Source of the DNA: JAXMAZ01 sp046350115
GTDB lineage: Bacteria > Planctomycetota > Planctomycetia > Gemmatales > Gemmataceae
DNA length: 64,000 nucleotides
Direction: 5' to 3'
Assembly (NCBI GenBank): GCA_046350115.1
Contig: JAXMAZ010000004.1
Location: 186,001-250,000 of the forward strand
A program made the position numbers and the translations under genes. Positions within the stretch are counted from its first letter, which is position 1. Each line of letters starts with the position of its first letter. Below the pieces are notes generated by a model, which had not been told where the DNA came from, made no database searches, and saw only the letters and a program-made list of their open reading frames with translations. This document shows, piece by piece, positions 54,630-62,635 of the stretch.

Positions 54630-55883
54630 TCACAATTCGCCGGCCAGCACCCGGAACCCCTTCGGGCTGGGCTGCAAGTCCTCCGGCTTGGCCGCCGGCG
54701 TCTTGGCGAACGGCCGGTACAGCGGGTCGCCGATCAGCACCGACCGCCAACTGACCAGCAGGGTCGTCTTGGCGTAGCACTCGACCAGGGTGTCGGTGCC
54801 GGCCCCGAGGGCGGCGAAGAACTCGGCCGGTTTCGGGAACCCGACCGTGTACGGCTCGTTCACCGGCCCGATGGTGACGGCCGCCCCGGCCCTCAGCAGG
54901 TTCGCCCCCCACTCGGTCGTCTTCGGGTCGCGGAGGGTGGTCAGCTCCAGGCTGGCCAGGTGCCAGGCGACCGCCCCGGGGTTGAACTTGAAGCTCGGCT
55001 TGTACCCCCGCAGGGCGTACCACCCGCAGTAGACGGCCGCGTCCGGACAACTGTTCGCCGGGAACAGGTCGCTCTTGTCGTCCAGCACCACCTTCCGGCC
55101 GCCGGCCTTGAGGATGGCCGCCGCCTCCCGGAACGACTCGTCGTACCCGGCGTACCCGGTCCCGTCGCCCGGCGACTTGGCCTCGTACCGGATGCCCCGG
55201 GCGTCGACATACACGGTCCCCTTCAGCCCGCCGGCCGCCTCCACCTGCACCGCCTGATCGACCAGCCCCTTGGCCAGCTCCGGGGTCGGGGCGTCCAGCC
55301 GGGCCACCAGCGTGACCGGCGGCCGCTTGGCCCGCTCCGCCTCCGGCACCTGCCAGTACAGCGGGTTGATGACCCACCGGGCGAGCGGGTAGCGGGGCCA
55401 CCACAGGAGCATCAGCTCATTGTCCACGGCCGCGTAGCTCTGGTCCTGGGTGAGCCGCGCCCACTCCTCTTCGACCTGGCTCGCCTTCTTGGCGTCCCCC
55501 GCCTTCTTGGCCGCCTCGATCTGCGGCTTGAGCTTCTCCGCGGCCGCCTTGTCCTCGGCCGTCGCCGGGGCGTCGTTCACCTTGAGCGGCACCCCGTACA
55601 CGGTCAGCAGCACCTTCACCCTGTCCTTGCGGTCCCGCAGTTCGTCCCGCAGGGGGTAGAGCAAGCGGGCCTCGTAGTCGGCCCGGGAGATCTCTTCGGT
55701 GGTCGGCAGCGGCAGCCCGACCAGGTTGGCGGCCGGCACCTTCCGCTTGGCCGCGTAGTGCTGGGCCACCTGCTTGGACGCCGGGAGGGCCGAGTTGTAC
55801 AGGACGAACACGTCCGCCGGCTCCAGTGCCGGAGCGGAAGCGGTTAGGATCAGGAGGGCAACCAACGAGACGACACGGGCCAC
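54630..55883 (-). CDS. TIGR03790-type exported protein
   Basis: 417 residues from GTG 55883 (GGAG seven bases upstream). Signal peptide ARVVSLVALLILTASAPALE, then EPADVFVLYNSALPASKQVA, RKVPAANLVGLPLPTTEEIS, RVKVLLTVYGVPLKVNDAP and ELMLLWWPRYPLARWVINPL: the TIGR03790 pattern. The C-terminal half (LVSWRSVLIGDPLYRPFAKT) closes with the family's usual end. TIGR03790 proteins are periplasmic or secreted, of unknown function. The longer in-frame start at 56141 crosses GC-repeat sequence and is rejected. No operon partner; gnd is divergent. Confidence 0.85.
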   Translation of the reverse strand: MARVVSLVALLILTASAPALEPADVFVLYNSALPASKQVAQHYAAKRKVPAANLVGLPLPTTEEISRADYEARLLYPLRDELRDRKDRVKVLLTVYGVPLKVNDAPATAEDKAAAEKLKPQIEAAKKAGDAKKASQVEEEWARLTQDQSYAAVDNELMLLWWPRYPLARWVINPLYWQVPEAERAKRPPVTLVARLDAPTPELAKGLVDQAVQVEAAGGLKGTVYVDARGIRYEAKSPGDGTGYAGYDESFREAAAILKAGGRKVVLDDKSDLFPANSCPDAAVYCGWYALRGYKPSFKFNPGAVAWHLASLELTTLRDPKTTEWGANLLRAGAAVTIGPVNEPYTVGFPKPAEFFAALGAGTDTLVECYAKTTLLVSWRSVLIGDPLYRPFAKTPAAKPEDLQPSPKGFRVLAGEL

Positions 55884-55949
55884 GATGGATCTCCGATGGT
55901 GTCCGCTCAGCGTATCCGAATCTGACACCCGAAGGCAGACACTTCGTCC

Positions 55950-56093
55950 CACTTGCTCCCCCTTCGCCGGGGAGGGGGCCGGGGGAGGGGTGGAACCTAC
56001 GCCTTCGCTCGGCGTCTTCGGACTCCCTGTGGCGGGTCCGAGGCGTGAGCCCCCCCCCCAGCCCCCCCCCCCCCGCGGAGAGGGGGAGAAAAC
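55950..56093. repeat. Degenerate palindromic element, CCCCTTCGCC family, with long C-tracts
   Basis: Left side ttgctcccccttcgccgggg, then agggggccgggggagggg; right side agccccccccccagcc and a 14-C tract ending gcggagagggggagaa. It resembles the elements at 43829 and 58319, with arms running outward. The long C runs at about 56048-56076 are likely to be unstable or miscalled. Confidence 0.65.
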
Positions 56094-56167
56094 CCGGCTG
56101 CGGCCTGCGACGGCCCCGATAGCTACAATCCCCGCACGCACGCATCCTTCCCCAAGGCACCACGAAC

Positions 56168-57640
56168 ATGAGCACCCCGACCGCCGACATCGGGCTGATC
56201 GGCCTGGCCGTCATGGGCGAGAACCTCGTCCTCAACATGGAGAGCCACGGGTACACCGTCGCCGTGTACAACCGCACGACGGCCAAGGTGGACGAGTTCG
56301 TCGCCGGCCGCGGCAAGGGGAAGAAGTTCGTCGGCTGCCACACCCCGCAGGAGTTGGTCGCCGCCCTGAAGAAGCCGCGGAAGGTGATGATGCTGGTGAA
56401 GGCCGGCCAGGCAGTGGACGACACCATCGCCCAGGTGCTGCCGCTGCTCGAACCCGGGGACGTGCTGATCGACGGCGGCAACACCCACTTCCCGGACACC
56501 ACCCGGCGGATGAAGCAGGCGAATGCCAAGGGCGTGCTCTACATCGGCACCGGCGTCAGCGGCGGGGAGGAGGGGGCGCTCAAGGGGCCGAGCATCATGC
56601 CCGGCGGGGACGAGAAGGCGTGGCCGCTGGTCAAGGACATCTTCCAGAGCATCGCCGCCAAGGTGACGGACACCGACGGCAAGCAGGCCGCCTGCTGCGA
56701 CTGGGTCGGGCCGGAGGGGGCCGGGCACTTCGTCAAGATGGTGCACAACGGGATCGAGTACGGCGACATGCAGCTCATCTGCGAGTCGTACAACGTGCTC
56801 GGGTCGCTCCTCGGGCTGTCCGCCAAGGAGTTGCAGGCGACCTTCGCCAAGTGGAACAAAGGGCCGCTCGACAGCTACCTCATCGAGATCACCGCCGACA
56901 TCTTCGGGTACACCGACCCGGAGACCGGTAAGCCGCTGGTCGACTTCATCCTCGACACCGCCGGCCAGAAGGGGACCGGCAAGTGGACCGTCGACAGCGC
57001 GACCGAGAACGGCATCCCCCTGACCCTGATCGCCGAGGCGGTGTTCGCCCGCTGCCTGTCCGCCCAGAAGGACCAGCGGGTGGCGGCCAGCAAGGTGCTC
57101 GGCGGGCCGGCCGCCCACTTCGCCGGGGACAAGGCCCAGATGATCGCGGACGTGGAGATGGCCCTGTACGCCAGCAAGATCATCAGCTACGCCCAGGGGT
57201 ACGACCTGATGGCGGCCCAGGCGAAGGAGAGCGGGTGGACGCTGAACAACGGCGGGATCGCGCTCATGTGGCGGGGCGGATGCATCATCCGCAGCGCCTT
57301 CCTGGGCAAGATCAAGGAGGCGTTCGACCGCAACCCGAGGCTGGCGAACCTGCTGGTGGACCCGTACTTCGCGGGTGAGGTCGGCCGGGCGCAGGCCGGG
57401 TGGCGGCGGGTGATCGCGGCCGGGGTGGCGAACGGCATCCCGCTGCCGGCGATGAGCAGTGCCCTGGCGTACTACGACGGCTACCGGTCCGCCCGGCTGC
57501 CGGCCAACCTGTTGCAGGCCCAGCGGGACTACTTCGGGGCGCACACCTACGAGCGGGTGGACAAGCCGCGGGGCAAGTTCTTCCACACCAACTGGACCGG
57601 CGAGGGCGGCACCACCACCAGCGGCAGCTACAGCGTGTGA
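56168..57640 (+). CDS. gnd: 6-phosphogluconate dehydrogenase (decarboxylating)
   Basis: 490 residues from ATG 56168. NADP-binding IGLIGLAVMGENLVLNMESH, the substrate segments GTGVSGGEEGALKGPSIMPG and FVKMVHNGIEYGDMQLICES, and the C-terminal tail FGAHTYERVDKPRGKFFHTN are typical of the decarboxylating enzyme of the oxidative pentose phosphate pathway, which makes ribulose 5-phosphate, CO2 and NADPH. Length is normal (about 470-490). The frame is complete. NADPH from this enzyme could supply the reductive steps of the lipid synthases, but there is no sign of co-regulation. Confidence 0.96.
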   Translation: MSTPTADIGLIGLAVMGENLVLNMESHGYTVAVYNRTTAKVDEFVAGRGKGKKFVGCHTPQELVAALKKPRKVMMLVKAGQAVDDTIAQVLPLLEPGDVLIDGGNTHFPDTTRRMKQANAKGVLYIGTGVSGGEEGALKGPSIMPGGDEKAWPLVKDIFQSIAAKVTDTDGKQAACCDWVGPEGAGHFVKMVHNGIEYGDMQLICESYNVLGSLLGLSAKELQATFAKWNKGPLDSYLIEITADIFGYTDPETGKPLVDFILDTAGQKGTGKWTVDSATENGIPLTLIAEAVFARCLSAQKDQRVAASKVLGGPAAHFAGDKAQMIADVEMALYASKIISYAQGYDLMAAQAKESGWTLNNGGIALMWRGGCIIRSAFLGKIKEAFDRNPRLANLLVDPYFAGEVGRAQAGWRRVIAAGVANGIPLPAMSSALAYYDGYRSARLPANLLQAQRDYFGAHTYERVDKPRGKFFHTNWTGEGGTTTSGSYSV

Positions 57641-57653
57641 GTCGGAACCCGAT

Positions 57654-57737
57654 GCGAGCCGCGACCGCAGGTCGCGGGTGACGACCGCTCGCCGCTACGG
57701 GAGGCAGTCGTCACCGCGACCTGCGGTCGCGGCTCGC
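57654..57737. repeat. Palindromic element, GCGAGCCGCGACCGCAGG subtype
   Basis: Left arm gcgagccgcgaccgcaggtc, then gcgggtgacgac; right arm gtcgtcaccgcgacctgcgg, then tcgcggctcgc. 84 bp, between gnd and the GNAT gene. Arms are near perfect. Confidence 0.9.
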
Positions 57738-57761
57738 CTGGATTTGATTTGGGGGCAAACG

Positions 57762-58322
57762 ATGTCCGTCCTGCTCACTACCCCGCGGCTCACCCTCCGC
57801 CGGTTCACCGAGGCGGACGCCCAACTCCTGTTCGACCTGGACCGCGACCCCGATGTCACCCGGTACACCGAACCGGGGCACGTCACGCTGGACGAGTACG
57901 CCGCCAAAATCCGCGGCCAGTTCCGGACGTACTACGCCGCTCACCCGGCCCGCGGGTTCTTCGCCGCGATCGAAACGGCCACCGGCGAGTTCGTCGGCTG
58001 GTTCGTCCTGCGGCCGACCCCGGACTACCGGCACGCGGCCGACGCCGGGTTCACCGACCCGTCCGAGGTCGAACTCGGCTACCGGCTCCGGCAACCCTTT
58101 TGGGGCCAAGGTTTGGCGACCGAAGGCGGCCGGGCGCTGGTCGATCTGGTGTTCGCCGAGCCGGCCGTCACCGCCGTGGTGGCGTGTGCGATCGAGGCGA
58201 ACCGGGCGTCCACCCGGGTGATGGAGAAGCTCGGCCTGACTCGCCAGCGGACGTTCCCGGTGCCCGGGTTCGACTCCCCGGGCGTGGTGTACACCCGGTC
58301 GCGAAGTGCAGGTCTAACCTAA
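57762..58322 (+). CDS. GNAT family N-acetyltransferase (RimJ/RimL-like)
   Basis: 186 residues from ATG 57762. LTTPRLTLRRFTEADAQLLF opens the family's fold; VGWFVLRPTPDY and EVELGYRLRQPFWGQGLATE contain the acetyl-CoA loop (Q/RxxGxG/A-type GQGLATEGG); VACAIEANRASTRVMEKLGL follows. The RimJ/RimL-type subgroup acetylates N-terminal or small-molecule amines; the target is not predictable. The TAA stop (58320-58322) is the first codon of the palindromic element that follows, so the last few residues (RSRSAGLT) may derive from altered sequence. Confidence 0.88.
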   Translation: MSVLLTTPRLTLRRFTEADAQLLFDLDRDPDVTRYTEPGHVTLDEYAAKIRGQFRTYYAAHPARGFFAAIETATGEFVGWFVLRPTPDYRHAADAGFTDPSEVELGYRLRQPFWGQGLATEGGRALVDLVFAEPAVTAVVACAIEANRASTRVMEKLGLTRQRTFPVPGFDSPGVVYTRSRSAGLT

Positions 58323-58649
58323 CCCCCCGGCCCCCTTCCCTACGAGGGAAGGGGGAGCAAGTGGGATGGAGCGCCCGGGAGTGGGTTCGGGTCTGGATGG
58401 GGCAGCGGTCCCGCAACCTGGCCCCGGCCCCCTTCCCTAAGAGGGAAGGGGGAGAGTGTTCGACCCCGCCGATAAGGGACCAAATCCGCCGCCCGGATGA
58501 TCTCCCCACTTGCTCCCCCTTCCCTCTTAGGGAAGGGGGCCGGGGGGTTAGGTTGCGGAGCCGTCCCCCGCCCGCACTCGAACCCACGACCCGGGCGAGC
58601 CGCCCCGCTTGCTCCCCTTCCCTCGTAGGGAAGGGGGCCGGGGGTTAGG
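58319..58649. repeat. Nested palindromic elements, CCCCTTCCCT family
   Basis: The outer element has arms ccttccctacgagggaaggg (58335-58354) and ccccttccctcgtagggaag (58614 on). Between them a second element carries arms ccttccctaagagggaaggg (about 58431) and cccttccctcttagggaagg (about 58518). The outer arm core is TACGA/TCGTA and the inner arm core is TAAGA/TCTTA, so each pairs with its own partner. It occupies the 337 bases between the GNAT and VOC genes; no gene is visible there. Confidence 0.85.
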
Positions 58650-58660
58650 TTTCCCGCCCG

Positions 58661-59026
58661 TCACCGCACCGCGGCCGGGTCGAAGTTCGGGTTCTGGATC
58701 AGCCCGAACCGGTTGCCGAACGGGTCGGTGAACTCGGCCACCTTGATCCCCTCGCCCACGTCCTGGATGGCGCCTTGCAGGTCGCCGCCGCACGCCGTCA
58801 CCCAGGCGACCGCCGCCGCGATGTCCGCCACCCCCCAGTACGCGGCCGTCCCGCCGGCCCCAGTCGGGCCGTCCGGCACCAGCCCCAGCTCGAACCCGCC
58901 GACCGCGAACCCGACGTAGAACGGCTCGTCGAAGTACGGGGCGGTCTGGAGCACCTGGGAGTAGAACAGCTTGCCCCGCTCCAGGTCGGGGGCGGTGTAC
59001 ACGGCGGTCCGCAGGCCGAGGATCAT
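58661..59026 (-). CDS. VOC (glyoxalase/bleomycin resistance-like) family protein
   Basis: 121 residues. ILGLRTAVYTAPDLERGKLF and YSQVLQTAPYFDEPFYVGFA are the first beta-alpha-beta-beta-beta module; GTAAYWGVADIAAAVAWVTA and AEFTDPFGNRFGLIQNPNFD form the second, with EFTDPFGNRFGLI the characteristic VOC end. VOC proteins bind a divalent metal and act as isomerases, dioxygenases or resistance proteins; the substrate is unknown. Start ATG 59026, stop just 11 bases from the nested repeat. It stands alone. Confidence 0.88.
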   Translation of the reverse strand: MILGLRTAVYTAPDLERGKLFYSQVLQTAPYFDEPFYVGFAVGGFELGLVPDGPTGAGGTAAYWGVADIAAAVAWVTACGGDLQGAIQDVGEGIKVAEFTDPFGNRFGLIQNPNFDPAAVR

Positions 59027-59174
59027 GGGGCACCGGGGGTGGGCAGGAATGTGTACGCCCGTGCAGACTACCGCCCCCGGCCGGCCGGGTCAACGTCCGC
59101 CGCCGTGATTGAGCCGCGCCCCGGCGCCGGGTATATTCGGACTGTTCATCCTTATCCCGTCCGGAGGCCGGCCG

Positions 59175-59882
59175 ATGCCCCGCTACGACGATGACGACGA
59201 CTACGACGACCGCCCCCGCCGCCGCCGGCGGGACGACTACGACGACGATGACGACTACGACGACCGGCCGCGGAAGCGGAAGAAGAAGAAGCCGGCCGGC
59301 CCGCCGGTCGGGCTGATCGTAGCCGGGGCGGTCGGCGGCGGGCTGCTGTTGCTCGTGGTCGCGGTGGTCGCGTTCTTCCTGCTCCGCCCCGGCAACCGGG
59401 AGGTGGCGTCCGTCCCGCCGCCCGGGTTCAACCCCGGGCCGCAGCCGTTCAACCAGCCACAGCCCGGGTTCAACCCGGCCCCGCAGCCCAAGAACCAGCC
59501 GAGCCAGCAGCCCAGGGGCCAGTCGAACCAGCCGCCCAAGGGGGACGGCGCCCCGGCCCAGTCGGAGAACGCCCTCACCCTGACCGCCGCCCGCCGGGGG
59601 ACGAGCCGGTTCGGCAAGCCGACCCTGGAGATCGACTACTCCCTGAACGGCGGCGGGTTCGTCGGCGGCGGGGTGGTGGTCAAGATCAAGGGGCCGGACG
59701 GGACCAGCGAGGCGAACCTGATCGGCGGTCTGGGCATCCGTCCGGGGGAGCGGTCCGGGACCATCTCGCTGGAGGAGTTCGGGTTCCGGGGAGACGGGTT
59801 CCGCGGGCCGCTGGAGATCTGGGTGGAGCGGAAGCTGGGGTTCGCCGGCAACCGTATCTCCAACACCATCACCCTGAACTGA
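59175..59882 (+). CDS. Membrane-anchored protein with Asp/Arg-rich N-terminus, unknown function
   Basis: 235 residues from ATG 59175 (GGAGGCCGGCCG upstream). Residues 1-40 are two copies of a DDDDDYDDRPRRRR-type charged repeat; residues 41-69 are basic then one transmembrane helix (GLIVAGAVGGGLLLLVVAVV). A Pro/Gln/Asn-rich linker (PGFNPGPQPFNQPQPGFNP) follows, then a beta-rich domain (LTLTAARRGTSRFGKPTLEI, GPLEIWVERKLGFAGNRISN). The charged N-terminus is cytoplasmic by the positive-inside rule; the C-terminal domain is outside. This type of short anchored protein is common in planctomycetes. The family is not recognised. The next gene starts 9 bases later. Confidence 0.7.
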   Translation: MPRYDDDDDYDDRPRRRRRDDYDDDDDYDDRPRKRKKKKPAGPPVGLIVAGAVGGGLLLLVVAVVAFFLLRPGNREVASVPPPGFNPGPQPFNQPQPGFNPAPQPKNQPSQQPRGQSNQPPKGDGAPAQSENALTLTAARRGTSRFGKPTLEIDYSLNGGGFVGGGVVVKIKGPDGTSEANLIGGLGIRPGERSGTISLEEFGFRGDGFRGPLEIWVERKLGFAGNRISNTITLN

Positions 59883-59891
59883 GGGCCGCCC

Positions 59892-60413
59892 GTGACCCCG
59901 CCCGACTTCCCGGCCGGCGAGTACGTGCCGGAGCCGACCCCGACCGCCGCCCGCCGGGCCGAGCTGATCGCCGAGATCGCCGGGCTGCCGGCCAAGGTGC
60001 GGGCCATCGTGAGCGGGCTGTCCGACGCCCAGCTCGACACCCCGTACAAGAAGTGGACGGCCCGGCAAATCGTCCACCACCTGGCCGACAGCCACGTCAA
60101 CGCCTTCGTCCGGTTCCGGCTGACGCTGACCGAGGACCGCCCGACGATCAAGCCTTACGACGAGACCCGGTGGGCCGAGCTGGCGGACACCAAGTCCGCT
60201 GACATCGGGCTGTCACTGGCTCTGCTGGACGCCCTGCACGCCCGGTGGGTGTACCTGATGCGGGCGATGACCGACGCCGACTGGGGGCGGACGTACCACC
60301 ACCCGGAGTACCGGAAGACGTTCGCCCTGGCCGAGGTGCTCGGGCTGTACGCCCACCACGGCCGGCACCACGCCGGGCAGGTCGAGTGGCTGCGGCAGGC
60401 GAAGGGGTGGTGA
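59892..60413 (+). CDS. DinB/YfiT-like putative metal-dependent hydrolase or transferase
   Basis: 173 residues from GTG 59892. The metal-binding histidines are in KKWTARQIVHHLADSHVNAF and the C-terminal YAHHGRHHAGQVEWLRQAKG, the YfiT/BstA pattern of the DinB superfamily. YfiT-type enzymes include thiol transferases (bacillithiol S-transferase in Bacillus). The substrate thiol here is unknown. The gene forms a close unit with the following gene (ATG directly after the TGA), so the two are probably co-translated. Confidence 0.85.
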   Translation: MTPPDFPAGEYVPEPTPTAARRAELIAEIAGLPAKVRAIVSGLSDAQLDTPYKKWTARQIVHHLADSHVNAFVRFRLTLTEDRPTIKPYDETRWAELADTKSADIGLSLALLDALHARWVYLMRAMTDADWGRTYHHPEYRKTFALAEVLGLYAHHGRHHAGQVEWLRQAKGW

Positions 60414-60830
60414 ATGCCGACGCCGGCGGACCCCGACGCCCGGCTGTTCTACCGGGTGGCCCTGGACCGGTTCGACGACGCCGGGGTTCTACTGGCCGAC
60501 GGCCGCACCACCGGGGCGGTGTACCTGGCCGGGTACAGCGTCGAGTGCATGCTGAAGGCGCTGGTGCTGGCGACCGTCCCGGCGGCCCACCGGCCGGACG
60601 TGCTGGACGAGTTCCGCGGGGCCAAGGCGCACAACTTCGACTGGCTGCGAGACCTGTACCGGATGTACGGCGGGCCTCACCCACCACCGGAAGCCGTCCG
60701 CGCGTTGTACGAGGTCAACGGGTGGGGGACGGCGCTGCGGTATCGTGCCGGTACAATCCCGGTGCGGCAGGCCCGCCAGTTCTTGGCCGCGGCCCGCAAG
60801 ATCATGACCTGGGCGGATGGGAGGTTGTGA
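60414..60830 (+). CDS. HEPN domain protein
   Basis: 138 residues. FYRVALDRFDDAGVLLADGR, then TTGAVYLAGYSVECMLKALV and AHNFDWLRDLYRMYGG match the HEPN fold, with the helix carrying YLAGYSVECMLKALVLATVP. HEPN proteins often have an RNase motif R-x4-6-H; a clean one is not evident here (KAHNFDWL). They often pair with a nucleotidyltransferase in toxin-antitoxin modules. None is adjacent, but the next gene overlaps by four bases if its GTG (60827) is used. The role is uncertain. Confidence 0.7.
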   Translation: MPTPADPDARLFYRVALDRFDDAGVLLADGRTTGAVYLAGYSVECMLKALVLATVPAAHRPDVLDEFRGAKAHNFDWLRDLYRMYGGPHPPPEAVRALYEVNGWGTALRYRAGTIPVRQARQFLAAARKIMTWADGRL

Positions 60831-61168
60831 GTATGGGAGTCGCGATCCACGGGACTGCCGACGGCGCGGTCGACCAGGTCCGTGACGCTTTGGTCGCGTA
60901 TGCCGCCCAGCACCCGACCGCTGACGTGACGGTGCGGCGGAACAGTCCGTACTCGATCCACATCCGGGTGATCGACCCGGCTCTCAGCGGGATCGAGTAC
61001 TTCGACCGGATGGACCCGCTGAGTCCATACCTCGAAACCCTCCCGCCTGAAGTCTATGGTGACATCACCTTGCTCTTGATGCTCACCCCCGAGGAGGCGG
61101 CGGACGGGTCGTCGCCGGAGGGGTGGGCCAACCGGGACTTCGAGCGGGGCGCCCCGGTCGGGGCGTGA
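60827..61168 (+). CDS. Hypothetical protein, coupled to the HEPN gene
   Basis: 113 residues from GTG 60827 (GTGA overlap with the HEPN stop) or 111 from ATG 60833. No signal or helix. VRDALVAYAAQHPTADVTVR, then RNSPYSIHIRVIDPALSGI and LSPYLETLPPEVYGDITLLL suggest a small alpha/beta domain; the acidic tail EEAADGSSPEGWANRDFE is variable. No family is recognised. The coupling implies a joint role with the HEPN protein, possibly as its antitoxin, but nothing in the sequence proves this. Confidence 0.6.
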   Translation: MSMGVAIHGTADGAVDQVRDALVAYAAQHPTADVTVRRNSPYSIHIRVIDPALSGIEYFDRMDPLSPYLETLPPEVYGDITLLLMLTPEEAADGSSPEGWANRDFERGAPVGA

Positions 61169-61270
61169 GCGGCGGGCACATTTCTCTTGACCCGGCCCGC
61201 CGCCGGGGTTCAACTCGCGTCAGTCTGACGACCCCCTCTCCCATCCCGTCCCCTTACGGTCTCGGCTCCC

Positions 61271-62629
61271 ATGGGCGAGTCTCAGGCGGAAGCCGTTCCC
61301 ACACCCCAGGCGGCCCCGGTGGCGGAGGCCCGGCGGGTGCGGCTGCTGGACGCCTTGCGCGGGGTCGCCCTGCTCGGCATCCTGCTGATGAACATCCCCA
61401 GCTTCGCCATGCCGAACTACTTCTCGGAGGCGTTCCGCAGCGACCCGACCAACCCCAACTTCTGGGTGGACGCCGTCATCACGGTGCTGTTCGAGGGGAA
61501 GATGCGGGCGCTGTTCGGCATGGTGTTCGGGGCCGGCGTCCTGCTGTTCGTCACCAAGAAAGAGCAGACCGGCAAACCCGTCACCGGGCTGTTCTACCGG
61601 CGGATGGGCTGGCTCGTCGTGTTCGGCCTGATCCACGCCCACCTGATCCTGTGGATCGGCGACATCCTGTACCTGTACGGCTTCTGCGGGATGCTGGTGT
61701 ACCTGTTCCGCAACGTCAAACCCATCTACCTGGTGCTGGGCGTGCCGCTGGTGGCCGCGTTCGACTTCACCGCCAACACCGTCTTCTACCAGCACATCCG
61801 GGACGCCCGCATCGCCTATGTGGAGGCGAGCAAGGCCGCAACGGCCGGCGGCACGCTGACCGACGCCCAGACCAAGGCGCTGGCCGACTGGCGGGACCTG
61901 GAGAAGACGCTGATCCCGAACCGGGAGGACGCCAAGGAGAACACGCGGAAGATGAAGTCGGACTACGCCACCGTCGCCGGCTACCTGCGACCGCTGGCGT
62001 TCAAGTTCCAGACCCTGTTCCTGCCGGTCATCATCTGGGACTCGCTCGCCCTCATGCTGCTCGGGCTGGCCCTGTACCGCTGGGGCTTCCTCTCGGGCGG
62101 GTGGTCCGACCGGGACTACTGGCGGGTGATGCTGGTCGGGTACGGCCTCGGCCTGCCGCTGGTCGTCTACAGCTACTACCACCACTCCCTCCACCAGCCG
62201 AACCTGGAGGCCACACTCGCCCGCATGGAGGCGGTGCCGATCGAGTGGACCGGCCTGATCTACCCGTTCCAGCGGATCCTGCTGGTGATGGCCCACGTCT
62301 CCGCCATCGTGCTGCTGTACAAATCGCGGTACGCCCAGGGGTTGTTCCGCCGGCTCGAGGCGGTCGGGCAGATGGCGTTCACCAACTACATCATGCACTC
62401 GGTCATCTGCACCCTGGTGTTCTTCGGGTACGGGCTGAACCAGTTCGCCGAGTGGGAGTTCTACCAGCTGTACTTCCTGGTCGCCGCCATCTGGGCGGTG
62501 CAGTTGGTCGTCAGCCCAATGTGGCTGCGGTCCTTCCGGTTCGGCCCGCTGGAGTGGGTGTGGCGGAGCCTGACGTACTGGCGGCGGCAGCCGTTCGTGC
62601 GACGGCCTTCGGAGGACACGCCGGCGTGA
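61271..62629 (+). CDS. DUF418-type multi-pass membrane protein
   Basis: 452 residues. The N-terminal RRVRLLDALRGVALLGILLM (residues 23-42) is the DUF418/YeiB signature, followed by GMVFGAGVLLFVTKKEQTG and LVVFGLIHAHLILWIGDILY. A hydrophilic helix-rich insert (KSDYATVAGYLRP around residue 230) separates the helices. The C-terminal DUF418 block is QMAFTNYIMHSVICTLVFFG, YGLNQFAEWEFYQLYFLVAA. About 9-10 transmembrane helices. These inner-membrane proteins resemble acyltransferase-3-like families; function unknown. The stop is 6 bases from that of the convergent DUF1501 gene. Confidence 0.87.
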   Translation: MGESQAEAVPTPQAAPVAEARRVRLLDALRGVALLGILLMNIPSFAMPNYFSEAFRSDPTNPNFWVDAVITVLFEGKMRALFGMVFGAGVLLFVTKKEQTGKPVTGLFYRRMGWLVVFGLIHAHLILWIGDILYLYGFCGMLVYLFRNVKPIYLVLGVPLVAAFDFTANTVFYQHIRDARIAYVEASKAATAGGTLTDAQTKALADWRDLEKTLIPNREDAKENTRKMKSDYATVAGYLRPLAFKFQTLFLPVIIWDSLALMLLGLALYRWGFLSGGWSDRDYWRVMLVGYGLGLPLVVYSYYHHSLHQPNLEATLARMEAVPIEWTGLIYPFQRILLVMAHVSAIVLLYKSRYAQGLFRRLEAVGQMAFTNYIMHSVICTLVFFGYGLNQFAEWEFYQLYFLVAAIWAVQLVVSPMWLRSFRFGPLEWVWRSLTYWRRQPFVRRPSEDTPA

Positions 62630-62635
62630 GGCGGG

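Noticed and set aside
2244..58649. CRISPR array interpretation of the many repeats
   Set aside because: The repeats are dispersed palindromes of several families without regular spacers or cas genes.
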